64,000 nucleotides of DNA from JALNXF01 sp964555845 (GTDB lineage: Bacteria; Patescibacteriota; Gracilibacteria; BD1-5; UBA2023): NCBI GenBank assembly GCA_964555845.1, contig CAZKUA010000005.1, positions 31,850 through 95,849 on the forward strand. Direction: 5' to 3'. The notes under the pieces were generated by a model. That model was given only the letters and a program-made list of their open reading frames with translations. It had not been told where the DNA came from and searched no databases. Position 1 is the first letter of the stretch; each line of letters begins with the position of its first letter. Position numbers and translations under genes: made by a program. Positions 54,702-64,000 of the stretch are shown piece by piece.

Positions 54702-57700
54702 ATGCTTAATTTTAAACATTGAGAACAGCCAGATGGAAGTGTAGTTGATATATATTGAAATATTATTTCAATGGAGAAAAGAATTGAAATAATGGATAGT
54801 GTTGCAACTCTGCCTGTAACTCAATATTTAGATGAGATTATGAATCAAGTTAAAAATAACCCTGTAATTATTGTAAAAGCACCGACTTGAAGTTGAAAAA
54901 CCACTCAAATACCCAAAGCCTTATCAAAACTTTGAAATATTATTTCTACTCAAGCAAATACCATTGCTACTCAACCAAGGCGTGTCTCAGCTGTTTCTAT
55001 AGCCGATAGAGTATCACGCGAATTAATGGCAGACTCCGGAGATAGTAGCTATAGCCTTTGAATGCGTGTTTGATATAGAACTGGTGAAAGTGTAAGTTCT
55101 AAGCATACATCTGAGATTTCTTTTCATACTGATTGATTAGAATTGATGAGATGGTGAGTATCTTGAATTCGTCCTAGAATTTCAATTCTTGATGAACTTC
55201 ATGGATTTACCGTACCTTTGGAAATGTTATGTATGCAGTTAAGAAATCTTTTATTAAAAACAAAAACTGATATAAAAGTTGTATTAATGTCAGCTACTCT
55301 TGATTCATTTATTTTACAAGATTATTTTAGAAAAGTAAGCAGTGATATACCAGTTATTGAAATTCCAGGAAGGACTTTTGAAGTTGAGAAATATTTCAAT
55401 CCAGAAGAGAATTATATTAGTACAGTTACAACTCTAAATTCAAAATGAGAGGATGTTTTATTATTTCAGCCTTGAAAAAAAGAAATACTATCTACTATAG
55501 CAGAACTTAGAAAAAATGTATGAGCCAATACTGTTATTCATCCCCTATATTCAGAATTGCCTATTGAAGAACAAACAAGAGTACTTAATAAAGAAGATAA
55601 TACTCGAGTTGTAATTGTTTCTACAAACATAGCAGAAGAAAGTTTAACAATACCACATTTATTTGCTGTAGTTGATCCAGGAATAGAAAAAACAGTATTT
55701 GTTAATAAATATTGAGTTGAGGAATTAAGAACTATCAATATATCAAAAGCAAATAGTATGCAAAGAGCTTGAAGAGTTGGGAGAACAAAGCCAGGAGTAT
55801 ATATTAGAACAAATCCGACCCCATTTGAAGAATTAAGAGATTATCCAATTACCGCAATAGAAAAGGAGATGCTTGATAGATATATTTTAATTTGTTTAGT
55901 TGATGGAATTGACATGAATCAACATCTTGAAACTATGTTTATACATAAACCTTCAAAACATTTATTTAATTTATCATATTCTAGACTAAAAAAACTCTGA
56001 GCAATAAACCAATCTGGAAAAATAACTGAGCTATGAGTTAATTTACTTAAACTGCCTTTATCAGTTTATAACGCTATGATTTTACAAGAAAGTCTTGATA
56101 GATGATGTAGTGCAGATATGATAGGAATTGTTGCAATCCTCGAGAAAAAATGATTTTTATCAAAAACTGCTGCGTGGAAAAGTATTAAAATGCACTTAAA
56201 AAAAGAATGAGATTTATTCGCGTATCTTGATTTATTTAGATTAATTACAGCCAAAGAGCTTCCAAAATGAAAAATTGAACTTTTTGCGAAAATCTGAATG
56301 GATACAGAAGAAATTAAACTTTTTCAAGCTTTAAAATGACAAAAAATGTTTTTTGAAGTAGTGAATTTAGAATCGCTTTGAATAAAAACTAAAAAAGTTT
56401 ATGAGATTTATAATTTAATTGAAAACCTAAAAGATAGATTTGAAAGATTATGATATACTCTAGATAATTCTTGAAATTTAGATGATAAGAAATTGGCTTT
56501 ACTTTCTGGAAATATGCACAATGTTTTTAGATATAATGCTAAATCTAAGACATTTAAAAATATGGACTGAAAAATGCCAATTGAATTTAAGGCTTGAAAT
56601 GTATCATTAGTAGACTTAGAAGAAGGTGGATTATATATCTGACAACCATTTATAATCTGATGAGTTGATGGAAAAGATGATTTTAATTTACTTACAAATT
56701 TGACAAGAATTGACCACTGACATTTTAAGGAATTTAGTGAAGTAATTGTATGAAAAGAGGACAGTTGGGAATTATTTGGACATTCTAATCCAAACACTAA
56801 AAAGGCAACAATTAAAAAAAGTGATATTGCACTTATTAGTATAGATAATGAAAATGATTTCGCTTGAGCTATTTCTGAAATGTGAGACAAGACAAAAGCA
56901 AAACATTATATGGCAAAAAACTGGCTTCCACACTATTTAATTGCACACAATACTTATATTACAAAATTCATAAAATCTAAGTGATCAGATTTTAATTCAT
57001 CTGTATTTACTCAATTACTTAGAAAAATTACAATATTAGAAGAGCACAGAATTGACACGAATAATTTTGCAAAAACTCAACTTTCTTTTAGAGACGATAC
57101 TACAATTTTAGATACGTTTTTAAAATCAGAGGATCCTGCTATTAAATGATTTTTGGCTTGAAAGAAAATAGATATAGAAAAGTGAAGTAAACCTCATAAA
57201 ATTACTCAAAAAGATAAACAAGAAATAGTATGAGCAAATGATTCTAATAAGGAAGATACTCATGAGTTTAAAGAATACAGAAAAAACTACGAACTTCTCC
57301 TAAAATCAATAAAACCAAATAAACTACTTTCTAATTTAAAGGAATTAAAACAAGAGCATTTAAGAGATATTTTTGAGAAAATTGGTGAAAACAAAGCTTA
57401 TTCTGAGATGATTTTAAGTTATTACGACCTTATAAAAGTTCATCTTACTAGAGAACAAATTATAACTCATATTACTGAATTAAAAGCTATTTCAAGAAAG
57501 AAAACTATTCTAAAAAAAGTAAGAAGTAGTAATGAAATTCTTAAGAAATTTATATTAAATGTGAAAGAATGTATTTTAAAAAATTGTGATATTAATGCTT
57601 TAAATATTGGAGAATTTATTGAAGACGATGAAGAAATTAAAAAATTTATTTCTTGACTAGAATTAATTAGATCAGGAGATAAGAGAAAGAAAAATAGATG

Positions 57701-58628
57701 ATACAGAATGATCCAGGGTCCAATTTCAAAATTGGAGAATAAAATTCTAAAAAACAATACAAGAATTCATAAATTGCAATTAGAAATTAATTTTGATACT
57801 CATTTAACTCTAAAAAGATTATCTACTTGTGTAACTAAATTCTTTTCTAGTTTATTTGAACAAAAATATTTTGAATCGACTATTTTACCAAGAATTAATT
57901 ATATAGTTACTAAAGCTTTAACAAATTATCTAGATTGAAATATAAATTTTGACTCAATATTGACTAATTTTATTTTAACAAAAGATTTTTCTAAATTAAA
58001 ATCTTGAAACGAAATTTTTAGGCTTCTTGAAAAATTAGAAGATGTGGATTATGAAATAGATTGACATAAATCACATATTTTAGATTGAGTTAAAGAATCT
58101 AGGGATGTAAAATATATCCAATCTATGATTTTAAATTTATCGTCTTTAAAAGACAAAAAGTCAAGTCTTACACATCTTATTAAAAGTGTTATTTCTACTA
58201 AAGAAAAACAAAAAGAAGTATTGAATGGCTTAAAAAGAAGAGAAAGGATTTTAGAACAAAAATCTCCATTAATTGAAGAAGTTGAAGATAGATACGATAT
58301 TTTAGATTTAAAAGATATAAAAGAAAAAAGAGTAGAAGAAAAGAAAATTCCTAGACATAAAGCAAAAAATAATAATGAAACATTTCAAAAATTAAAAAAA
58401 GATAGAGATATTAAAAGAACAGAAGAAAAAAGAAAAAAAGAAGAAAAAAGACAAGAAAATATTAGAAAAAAAGAGCAAGCAAAAATAAGGAGATTAGAAA
58501 AGAAAAAATTAGATGATGAAAAAAGAGAACAATTTTTAAAAGAGGAGCTTCCAGTAATTAAGGCTAAAGAAGCAATAACAATAGAGGCAAAAAGAATAGC
58601 AAAGAAAACTTGAAAAACTAAGAAATAA
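54702..58628 (+). CDS. DEAH/HrpA-type ATP-dependent RNA helicase
   Basis: 1308 residues. Motif I APTGSGKTTQIP near residue 60 (both loop glycines TGA), Ia TQPRRVSAVSIADRVS, motif II DELH (164) in place of DEAH, III SATLDS, V VIVSTNIAEESLTIP, VI QRAGRVGRTKPG. HA2/ratchet-like helices follow, with an OB-fold-type region about 560-700. The last ~160 residues are a charged Lys/Glu coiled coil (EEKRKKEEKRQENIRKKEQAKIRRLE). HrpA-type helicases act on ribosomes or mRNA. The length and the four-residue DELH form are close to HrpA rather than HrpB. It is followed by the HAD nucleotidase gene after 16 bp. Confidence 0.9.
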
Positions 58629-58644
58629 TTTAAAAGATTAATTT

Positions 58645-59364
58645 ATGAATACTAAGTGATTTGATGCTTTTGTTTGAAAGCACGCTAATAACGTTGAAAC
58701 AATAGGAATTGATATTGATGAGGTTTTATCTCATTTTCTTGAGGCTTATTTGGAATTTTATAATTTGAGAAATAGCACAACTTTCAAAAGAGATGATTTC
58801 TTTAGTTATAATTTCTGGGAAGTTACTTGATGAACTAGGGATAGCGCCATTGATAGTGTTCATGAATTTTTTGAAACTCACCATTTTACTTCAATGTCAC
58901 CTTTTGAAGGTTCTCAAGAAGCTATAGAAAAATTAAAAAAATTATTTAATCTAGTTATTATTACTTCTCGTCAAACTTCAATAGAAAAAGAAACAAAAAT
59001 ATGGTTAGAAAATCACTTTCCTTGATTTTTTAAGGAAGTACATTTTTGAAACCATTTTGGAAAAGATTGAACCAAAACTTCTAAATCAGATATTTGTAAA
59101 AAATTATGAGTAAAACTGCTTATTGAGGATTCACTTGGTTATGCACTAGAGTGTTCCAAGGAACATATTAGCACAATATTGCTTGATAGCCCATGGAATC
59201 AAACAAATGAAATTCTACCATCAAATATTATCAGAGTAAAAACTTGGAAAGATATCCTCGAAATTCTTGAAAATCCTAAAAATAATCTATCCAAACAAAT
59301 CCCTCAAAACTTCCAAAGCTCTCTTTTGGTCGATAAAATAAGGACTAGTCGCGACTGTGATTAG
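58645..59364 (+). CDS. HAD-superfamily 5'(3')-deoxyribonucleotidase-like protein
   Basis: 239 residues. HAD motif I IGIDIDEVL near residue 28 (DxD), motif II LVIITSRQ near 110, motif III/IV KLLIEDSLGYALE near 155. The alpha-helical cap after motif I (SHFLEAYLEFYNLRN...DDFFSYNFWEVTG) and the layout match the NT5C/YorS-type nucleotidases that dephosphorylate (deoxy)nucleoside monophosphates. The 3' 78 bp overlap the convergent minus-strand gene, and the overlapped part lies after the HAD fold (RVKTWKDILEIL). Likely in one transcript with the helicase. Confidence 0.8.
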
Positions 59365-59997
59365 TCTTGATTTTTTGGCTATGCGTAGGATAAAATTCTT
59401 TTTTAAATTATATGAAATATAGTCCATATTTGGAGAGAAAAAATCAAGGTCTAGATTTAGGATAAAATCTTTTTTTAATATATTTTCATCAAAATTAAGT
59501 ATTTCACTTTCTCCGGTAATTTTGTGTAAATTTCAAATTAGCTCAGTTTTAATAGCTGGTGAGATATAATTCCCGACATTAAGTGTATAATTTGTATATT
59601 CATAAACTTTATTTAAATTGCCCAAGTCTTTTTTATTAATAAAAATCTCTGGATTCCTGGTGTCAGAATGCTCGTCAATGTGAATTAAATTTATTCATTT
59701 ATCAATTGTTCAATTGTTTAAGGCTTCGCACCAGAAATAAAAAGCATGATTATGGTTATCAAAGATATAAACCGGAACGAAGTTCCAGTTAGTTTTAATA
59801 AAATTTTTTAGTCAGAAATAAGCTTGTTCAACTCATTTTTCATCTATTTCAATAAATGCTGGTTTATCTCAAATCTGAGTACCATTAATAGTTCAATCTA
59901 TTATCGTTGGCACAAAAATTTCTTTATTTTTTCTTATCTCATAAGAAAAAATATTGTTTCAAATAGGGGAGTTTAACGTAATTGAGCTTTGATACAT
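59287..59997 (-). CDS. UPF0489-like arginase-fold protein
   Basis: 236 residues. VPVYIFDNHNHAFYFWCEALNNG (about residues 75-95), INLIHIDEHSDTRNP, and FILNLDLDFFSPNMDY are the UPF0489 (C5orf22-type) marks; the His/Asp clusters FDNHNH, HIDEHSD and DLDFF would bind two metals as in ureohydrolases. The activity of the family is not settled; a peptide or amide hydrolase has been suggested. The gene is convergent with the HAD nucleotidase and overlaps it by 78 bp. Confidence 0.75.
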
Positions 59998-60007
59998 TTT
60001 CCTAATT

Positions 60008-61201
60008 TTATTTCTTAGTCATTTTATTTACAACTATTTGTTGGGCGAGTGTAAAGAGAGTTCAAATTAGCCAGTAAATTCCAACTCCTGATGGCATAAA
60101 ATATGATGTAACAGCGAGCATCGCTGGCATTCACCAAAGCATAAATGCATTCATCACATTTGGATCAGGCATAAATTCTGAAACTGGTTCATCAACCATT
60201 TCATCTTTTGTAATAATTTCTCATTGTTTTGTTTTAGTTTTTTTGTGGAATGTAAGAGATGATTTTATCTGTAAAAATTGAGCTAATCAGATAATTATAG
60301 CTAAAATTATTCCAGATTTCCATTCTTGAGCTATAAGATTTAATCAGAAGAAATTTGAATTAATTTTTGAAATATCAAAATTTGAGAGCGGAGAATACAA
60401 ATAATAATAATTTGAAATACTAGTAATACCTGATATAACCCAATAAAGCACAATCAAAAGAGGGAATTGAAGAAGCAGAGGAAGACATGAACCAACTGGA
60501 TTTACCTTTTCTTTTTTATATAATTCGAGTAATTCCATTCAAATTTTTGCTTGATCTCATTTATATTTCTTTTGAATTTCTTTAATTTTTGGCTGAATTG
60601 TCTGCATTTTTTTGCTATTCACAAGTATATGATGCTGAGGAACTAGAATAATCAATCTAATAATTAGAGTCACTATAATTATGGCAAAACCAAGATTATG
60701 GTCAGGTAAATTACTTATTAAAAATACAAATAAATTATAAACTGGAGCGTAAAATAAATTTGAAAATAAATTATTAAAAAATCATTTTTCACTCTCTGTA
60801 AATGATGTCGTATACTCATTATTTCAGGTATTTAATTTAAAACTATAATCACCTGGAACAGAAAATAGCTTTGAAATTGGATTAAAATTAAAACTATATT
60901 TCGCATTTGGTTTAATATTTACATCCACACAGAAATCTTTTGGAATATTTTCGCCAATTTTCGCTGAATCTTTAAATATTGAAAAATCCTTACAAGTGTT
61001 GAAATTAATTTCTCCAGAATTACTATTTGTTAGTTCCAATACCGGTAAATTTGGCACAGTGTAGTCTTTACTGAGTACTTTTAGAGTTATTCCAGAAGTT
61101 GCAACTTCTTCTTGTTTTTTCCCTGCGGGGAAAAACAAATTAAAAACTATTAATGTAAGCAAAAATGCTATTAAAAAATTTAGAATTTTTTCGTTTTTCA
61201 T
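60008..61201 (-). CDS. yidC: Membrane protein insertase YidC
   Basis: 397 residues. N-terminal helix (ILNFLIAFLLTLIVFNLFF) and a ~120-residue outer domain, much shorter than in E. coli, precede the core: FFNNLFSNLFYAPVYNLFVFLISNLPDHNLGFAIIIVTLIIRLIILVP (including the conserved arginine in TM2), QPKIKEIQKKYKGDQAKIGMELLELYKKEKVNPVGSCLPLLLQFPLLIVLYWVI, then PDPNVMNAFMLWGMPAMLAVTSYFMPSGVGIYWLIGTLFTLAQQ. It inserts membrane proteins with or without Sec. It lies in the usual rpmH-rnpA-...-yidC order, with two unknown genes where yidD often is. Confidence 0.95.
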
Positions 61202-61207
61202 AAGGTT

Positions 61208-61813
61208 TTATTGGTTAATAACTAATTCTACTTGTTCTTCTATGTTTTCTATTAAAGAATTTAGATCTAATCATAATGTTTCATTGACCTTTATAATTTC
61301 CAATCATTGAATAATTTGAACCATTTCATTAATAGATGAATAATAATCTTCTAAAATAACTGTTTCTTCCTTATTTAGAGAATTATTTTGGTTTTTAGCT
61401 TCACAATAATTATAAATACTTTCTACAAAATCGTATACTTCATTATTTAAATAATTACTAAATTCTCTTAAAATAAACAAATTATTCTCATTATTAGATT
61501 TATCTTTTAGAGATTTTATTATATCAATAACTGTAAAATTATTTTTCTTTAAATCCAAAAGATTTTCATCAATATTTCATCTTAAATCAGCCAACAATAA
61601 GTCTCTAAATTTCTTTCATTTTTCTGTATTATTTAAGTATACCAATTTATCCATTTTAAGATAAACACCTTTTTGAGTTACAGGTAAATCATTAAATGTT
61701 TTTTTGGCCCTATTATAAGATGTAGCCAGATTAAATCAGGGCATAAATCATTTTATACCCAAGACCGATAAATCAGTTCAAGGCCTATACGCAGGTAAAC
61801 ATAATTCTTGCAT
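61208..61813 (-). CDS. Hypothetical protein in the rnpA-yidC operon
   Basis: 201 residues (MQELCLPAYRPGTDLSVLGIKGFMPGFNLATSYNRAKK...). Soluble, helical and acidic toward the C-terminus (LIENIEEQVELVINQ), no motif recognised. It lies six bases before yidC. Together with the next gene upstream it occupies the place where yidD and jag-type genes are found in other bacteria, but I see no similarity to those. Confidence 0.65.
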
Positions 61814-61824
61814 AAATTTATTAA

Positions 61825-62394
61825 TTATTTTTTATCTCTAAAACTAACAAGTTTTAGAAGTCTATTTTTAAAATTTATTCTTTTATCTTCAGTATTTTCT
61901 ACAGCATTTCATACTGTAATAAGCTTACTCGCTCTTATCATTTCTGATTTTACTACTTTGTACATTTTACCTTTGAAATCTTGTTCATATAATTGCAATA
62001 AATCTATAGCCTCTTTAGAATAAGTTCATTTTTTTTCAACTTCTTTTTGGTAGTCTAATAATTTTTTATGTAAAATTCATAGACTATGACTAGATTGAAG
62101 GTATAATCAATAGCTTTCAATTAAAGAATTTACTCAATTATTTACAACTGAAAAAATACTTTTAAGTGAACTACGAGTATCAGCTAATTTAATATCTTCT
62201 ATTAGAGTTTTTAGTAATTCATCTCTTTTTTTCACATCTATTCATTTTTCAATAATTCTTTTCATTTTGTGCTCTAAATCTCAAAATCTCACTGGTAAAT
62301 CTGGGAAATGTTTTAGAACTTTTTCTTCTGAAATTCCTGTTTCATCAGAATTTTCTAGATAAAGATCTATCTCTTTTACAGCTGCTATTGTCAT
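61825..62394 (-). CDS. Hypothetical helical protein in the rnpA-yidC operon
   Basis: 189 residues (MTIAAVKEIDLYLENSDETGISEEKVLKHF...). Almost entirely helical with long Lys/Glu segments, no membrane segment and no recognised domain. It starts 12 bp after the rnpA stop and ends 11 bp before the next gene. Similar length, composition and pairing suggest that it acts with its neighbour. Confidence 0.65.
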
Positions 62395-62406
62395 AATGTT
62401 TTAAAA

Positions 62407-62751
62407 TTAACTATTAAAAATTTTTTTGAGTGAAAAAAGTATGTCTTTTTCAAATTCGACTATACTTGCTTCAATTCTTTTGTCAAAAGTTTTTCATTTT
62501 TTTGGGACAAATACAATATCAAAGCTTCATTTTTCAATATAATCTGCCACTAAATCATAAAATTTTCTTCTGAAAAAATTTCTATTTACAGAAGTCTTGG
62601 TATTTTTAGTGCTTAGAAGTATTCAAAATCTAGAATAATTAAGCCTATTTGTAGCCACATTTGCAATAAATCCATAAGAAAAAAAAGGTTTCTTGTATTT
62701 CAAAACCTTTTTTAGTGAAGATTCATTTAGTCTGTATATTTTCTTTATCAT
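62407..62751 (-). CDS. rnpA: Ribonuclease P protein component
   Basis: 114 residues. The RnpA signature SRFGILLSTKNTKTSVNRNFFRRKFYDLV (the N-R-x-F-x-R-R region, matching R-N-x-x-K-R-x-x-R-E) and the final helix (KKIFNS) are present, with FDIVFVPKKGK between. The protein binds the 5' leader of precursor tRNAs with the RNase P RNA. Position directly after rpmH supports it. The RNase P RNA gene is not in this window. Confidence 0.88.
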
Positions 62752-62769
62752 AAAGACTGATTAAAGAAA

Positions 62770-63012
62770 CTAAGCTTTTCTAAATCTCTCAGTTAATCAT
62801 GGATAAGTAACAACTCTAGCAGTACCTCCTGCTATAATATGAAGTTTTGATTTTCCTCTTTTTAATTTATATCTTGTAGGATATGACACAGTAAGAACAT
62901 GTCTTCATTTTCTTCTTCTGTCTTTTAAAACATTTAATCCATTAGAAGTAGAAGATCTCTCAAGATATCCGTGAGTTCTCAATCTTTTTCTTTTCTTTAA
63001 TTTACCTAACAT
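62770..63012 (-). CDS. rpmH: 50S ribosomal protein L34 with C-terminal extension
   Basis: 80 residues. The first ~42 match L34: KKRKRLRTHGYLERSSTSNGLNVLKDRRRKGRHVLTV, with the K-G-R glycine written TGA. Normal bacterial L34 ends there at 44-46 residues. Here another ~38 basic residues follow (SYPTRYKLKRGKSKLHIIAGGTARVVTYPGLTERFRKA). The extra part has its own beta-type pattern and could contact more rRNA or replace another small protein. It is first in the operon rpmH-rnpA-two unknown genes-yidC. Confidence 0.9.
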
Positions 63013-63157
63013 AATTTAGTAATTATTCAATAATATAAAATTTACCAGCTTATTTTATGGAAAAAATTTAAAAGTCAAAAAATTATTAAATTTTCTTTCA
63101 TTTTTTCATTTTTTACCAGTTTTTTCAAATCATTTTTTGAGAAAATTAAAAAAAATT

Positions 63158-63185
63158 TTGACAATAACGAAAGTTTTCATAAAAT
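63158..63185 (+). promoter_or_regulatory. Promoter for tRNA-Thr/Tyr/Leu and rpmE
   Basis: TTGACA at 63158-63163 and TAAAAT at 63180-63185, 16 bp apart, 23 bp before tRNA-Thr. The stretch 63013-63157 is a T/A-rich intergenic region and contains no gene that I can see. Confidence 0.55.
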
Positions 63186-63208
63186 GCAGAAGCTTTTTCA
63201 AAAAGTAA

Positions 63209-63284
63209 GCCACTTTAGCTCAGCTGGTAGAGCGCCCGCCTTGTAAGCGGATGGTCGTCGGTTCAATTCCGACAAGTGGCTCCA
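63209..63284 (+). tRNA. tRNA-Thr (TGT)
   Basis: Anticodon stem CCGC/GCGG with loop CTTGTAA, D-arm AGCTCAGCTGGTAGAG, T-arm CGGTTCAATTCCG, acceptor GCCACTT/AAGTGGC, encoded CCA. Confidence 0.95.
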
Positions 63285-63296
63285 TTTTTTTTATAT

Positions 63297-63381
63297 GGGT
63301 CGATTCCAGAGCGGTCAAATGGGGAGGACTGTAAATCCTTTGCTTACGGCTTCGTTGGTTCGAATCCAACTCGGCCCACCA
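63297..63381 (+). tRNA. tRNA-Tyr (GTA)
   Basis: Anticodon loop CTGTAAA, long variable arm (TGCTTACGGCTTCG region) as in type II tRNAs, T-arm TTGGTTCGAATCCAA, encoded CCA. Confidence 0.95.
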
Positions 63382-63423
63382 TATAAAAAAATAAAACATA
63401 AGTAAAAAATTCGTTTTTTACTT

Positions 63424-63508
63424 GCCGGGATGGTGGAATTGGTAGACACCCTGGTCTTAGAAGCCAGTACCGCAAGGTGTGAGAGTTCGAGTCTCTCTTC
63501 CGGCACCA
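63424..63508 (+). tRNA. tRNA-Leu (TAG)
   Basis: Anticodon loop CTTAGAA, type II long variable arm, T-arm GAGTTCGAGTCTC, acceptor GCCGGGA/TTCCGGC, encoded CCA. 29 bp before rpmE. Confidence 0.95.
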
Positions 63509-63537
63509 TAAAAGGTTATTTAATAAACAATATAATT

Positions 63538-63762
63538 ATGAAAAAATCAATTCATCCACAATTTAGCGAAGATACAACAGTATTATGTTCATGTGGAAAT
63601 ACTTTCAAAACTGGAAGTGTAATAAAATGAGAAATAAGAGTTGAATCTTGCAATAAATGTCATCCTTTCTTTTCTGGTGAAAAGAGACTTATTAAAACAA
63701 GTAATCTTGATAAATTTAATTCTAGAACTGCTCGCGCTAAAGAAATGCAAAAAGGTAAATAA
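63538..63762 (+). CDS. rpmE: 50S ribosomal protein L31 (zinc-binding type)
   Basis: 74 residues. MKKSIHPQFSEDTTVLCSCGNTFKTGSVIKGEIRVESCNKCHPFFSGEKR matches L31 with the four cysteines of the zinc form (CSC near 17-19 and CNKC near 38-41, the C+ type). One glycine is TGA-encoded (IKGEIR). It sits behind three tRNA genes on the same strand and is closed by a terminator. Confidence 0.95.
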
Positions 63763-63781
63763 TTATTATTTCACATTTTCT

Positions 63782-63818
63782 AAAAAACTCTTTTTCAATT
63801 TTGAAAAAGAGTTTTTTA
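63782..63818 (+). terminator. Rho-independent terminator after rpmE
   Basis: AAAAAACTCTTTTTCAA / TTGAAAAAGAGTTTTTT, a 17-bp near-perfect stem, then TATA. Confidence 0.8.
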
Positions 63819-63835
63819 TATTTTCAAAAAATCTT

Positions 63836-63862
63836 TTGACTTCCACAGTATTTTATATTACA
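63836..63862 (+). promoter_or_regulatory. Possible promoter for the prepilin gene at 63913
   Basis: A TTGACT hexamer at 63836-63841 is followed after about 15 bp by an AT-rich TATATTACACT stretch, roughly 50 bp before the ATG. It resembles the other TTGACA promoters but the second half is weak. Confidence 0.35.
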
Positions 63863-63912
63863 CTCTCAATTAAGTTTTAAAAAAACTTATTTACTAACTA
63901 ATATAAATTCCT

Positions 63913-64000
63913 ATGAAACCACTAAACAAAAAACCTAATTACAAATGATTCACCCTAGTAGAACTAATAGTTGTAATATCAATCCTCGCAATACTTGGTA
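63913..64000 (+). CDS. Type IV prepilin-like protein, partial (cut by window end)
   Basis: The first 29 codons are present: a basic leader (MKPLNKKPNYK), then GFTLVELIVVISILAIL, the class III signal with the prepilin peptidase site and +5 Glu. The -1 glycine is TGA. It matches the N-terminus of the prepilin gene at 17223 closely (leader PNYKGFTLVEL against VNYKGFTLVEL), so both are likely products of the same pilus system. Confidence 0.85.

Noticed and set aside
63013..63208. Replication origin, because rpmH-rnpA-yidC often lies near oriC.
   Set aside because: No dnaA gene and no cluster of DnaA-box-like TTATCCACA sequences are visible; the region is only AT-rich and holds a tRNA promoter.
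1..64000. In-frame TGA codons as selenocysteine or as signs of widespread pseudogenes.
   Set aside because: There are many per gene, they coincide with conserved glycines, and the frames are otherwise intact. No SECIS-like hairpin is needed to explain them.

Overview
The window is a strongly AT-rich bacterial chromosome segment in which TGA is read as glycine (genetic code 25). Read with the standard code, most genes break into short pieces. Read with TGA as glycine they become full-length, and the TGA codons fall on invariant glycines: the P-loops of two helicases, the KTG box of a penicillin-binding protein, the zinc-site segment of alanyl-tRNA synthetase and the -1 glycine of prepilins. 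This code, the low GC content and the minimal gene repertoire point to Candidatus Gracilibacteria (BD1-5) or Absconditabacteria (SR1), both candidate-phyla-radiation lineages. I cannot say which from this window. The tRNA-Gly(UCA) that should read UGA is not here; the tRNA-Gly present has anticodon TCC.

Layout. 50-10846: envelope and secreted proteins. These are an amidase-SpoIID fusion, a secreted coiled-coil protein, a large polytopic membrane protein, and a four-gene secreted-protein operon ending in a protein with a peptidoglycan-binding domain. 10956-15626: small unknown genes, a RelE-like toxin-antitoxin pair, a methyltransferase-like gene, ribosomal protein S1 and tRNA-His. 15745-19194: a prepilin-like protein and a nitronate-monooxygenase-like enzyme. 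19351-19728: four tRNAs (Gly, Ile, Pro, Glu). 19740-21276: a module between two identical 46-bp repeats, with an unknown gene and a RelB-type toxin-antitoxin operon. 21272-24477: a large protein with a caspase-like His/Cys arrangement and a PilZ protein. 24542-29791: class A PBP, LytR-CpsA-Psr protein and a second RelE-like pair. 29961-34518: a fibre-like secreted protein, rsmH, an FtsL-like gene and a DEAD-box helicase with a repetitive tail. 34771-35056: a GC-richer two-gene cassette. 35127-39954: a pseudopilin, a Kazal-domain protein and two SulP transporters. 40032-44623: cysS with an in-frame repeat insertion, a second GC-rich cassette, alaS and map. 44626-49514: a very large membrane protein and a flippase-like protein. 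49537-54502: a DUF4258/DUF2283 pair, a 3D-domain protein and an HD-GYP-like protein. 54702-59997: a DEAH helicase, a HAD nucleotidase and a UPF0489-like protein. 60008-63012: yidC, two unknown genes, rnpA and rpmH. 63209-64000: tRNAs Thr, Tyr and Leu, rpmE and the start of another prepilin.

How the parts fit. Much of the window serves the cell surface: peptidoglycan synthesis and remodelling, anionic-polymer attachment, type IV pilin-like fibres, secreted fibre-like proteins and lipid-linked export. A PilZ protein and an HD-GYP-like protein suggest cyclic-di-GMP signalling that could act on pili. The rest is translation, RNA handling and small toxin-antitoxin modules. The most unusual items are the two GC-rich cassettes that use no TGA glycine codons, the palindromic repeat translated inside cysS, the caspase-like protein, and the Kazal domain in a surface protein.
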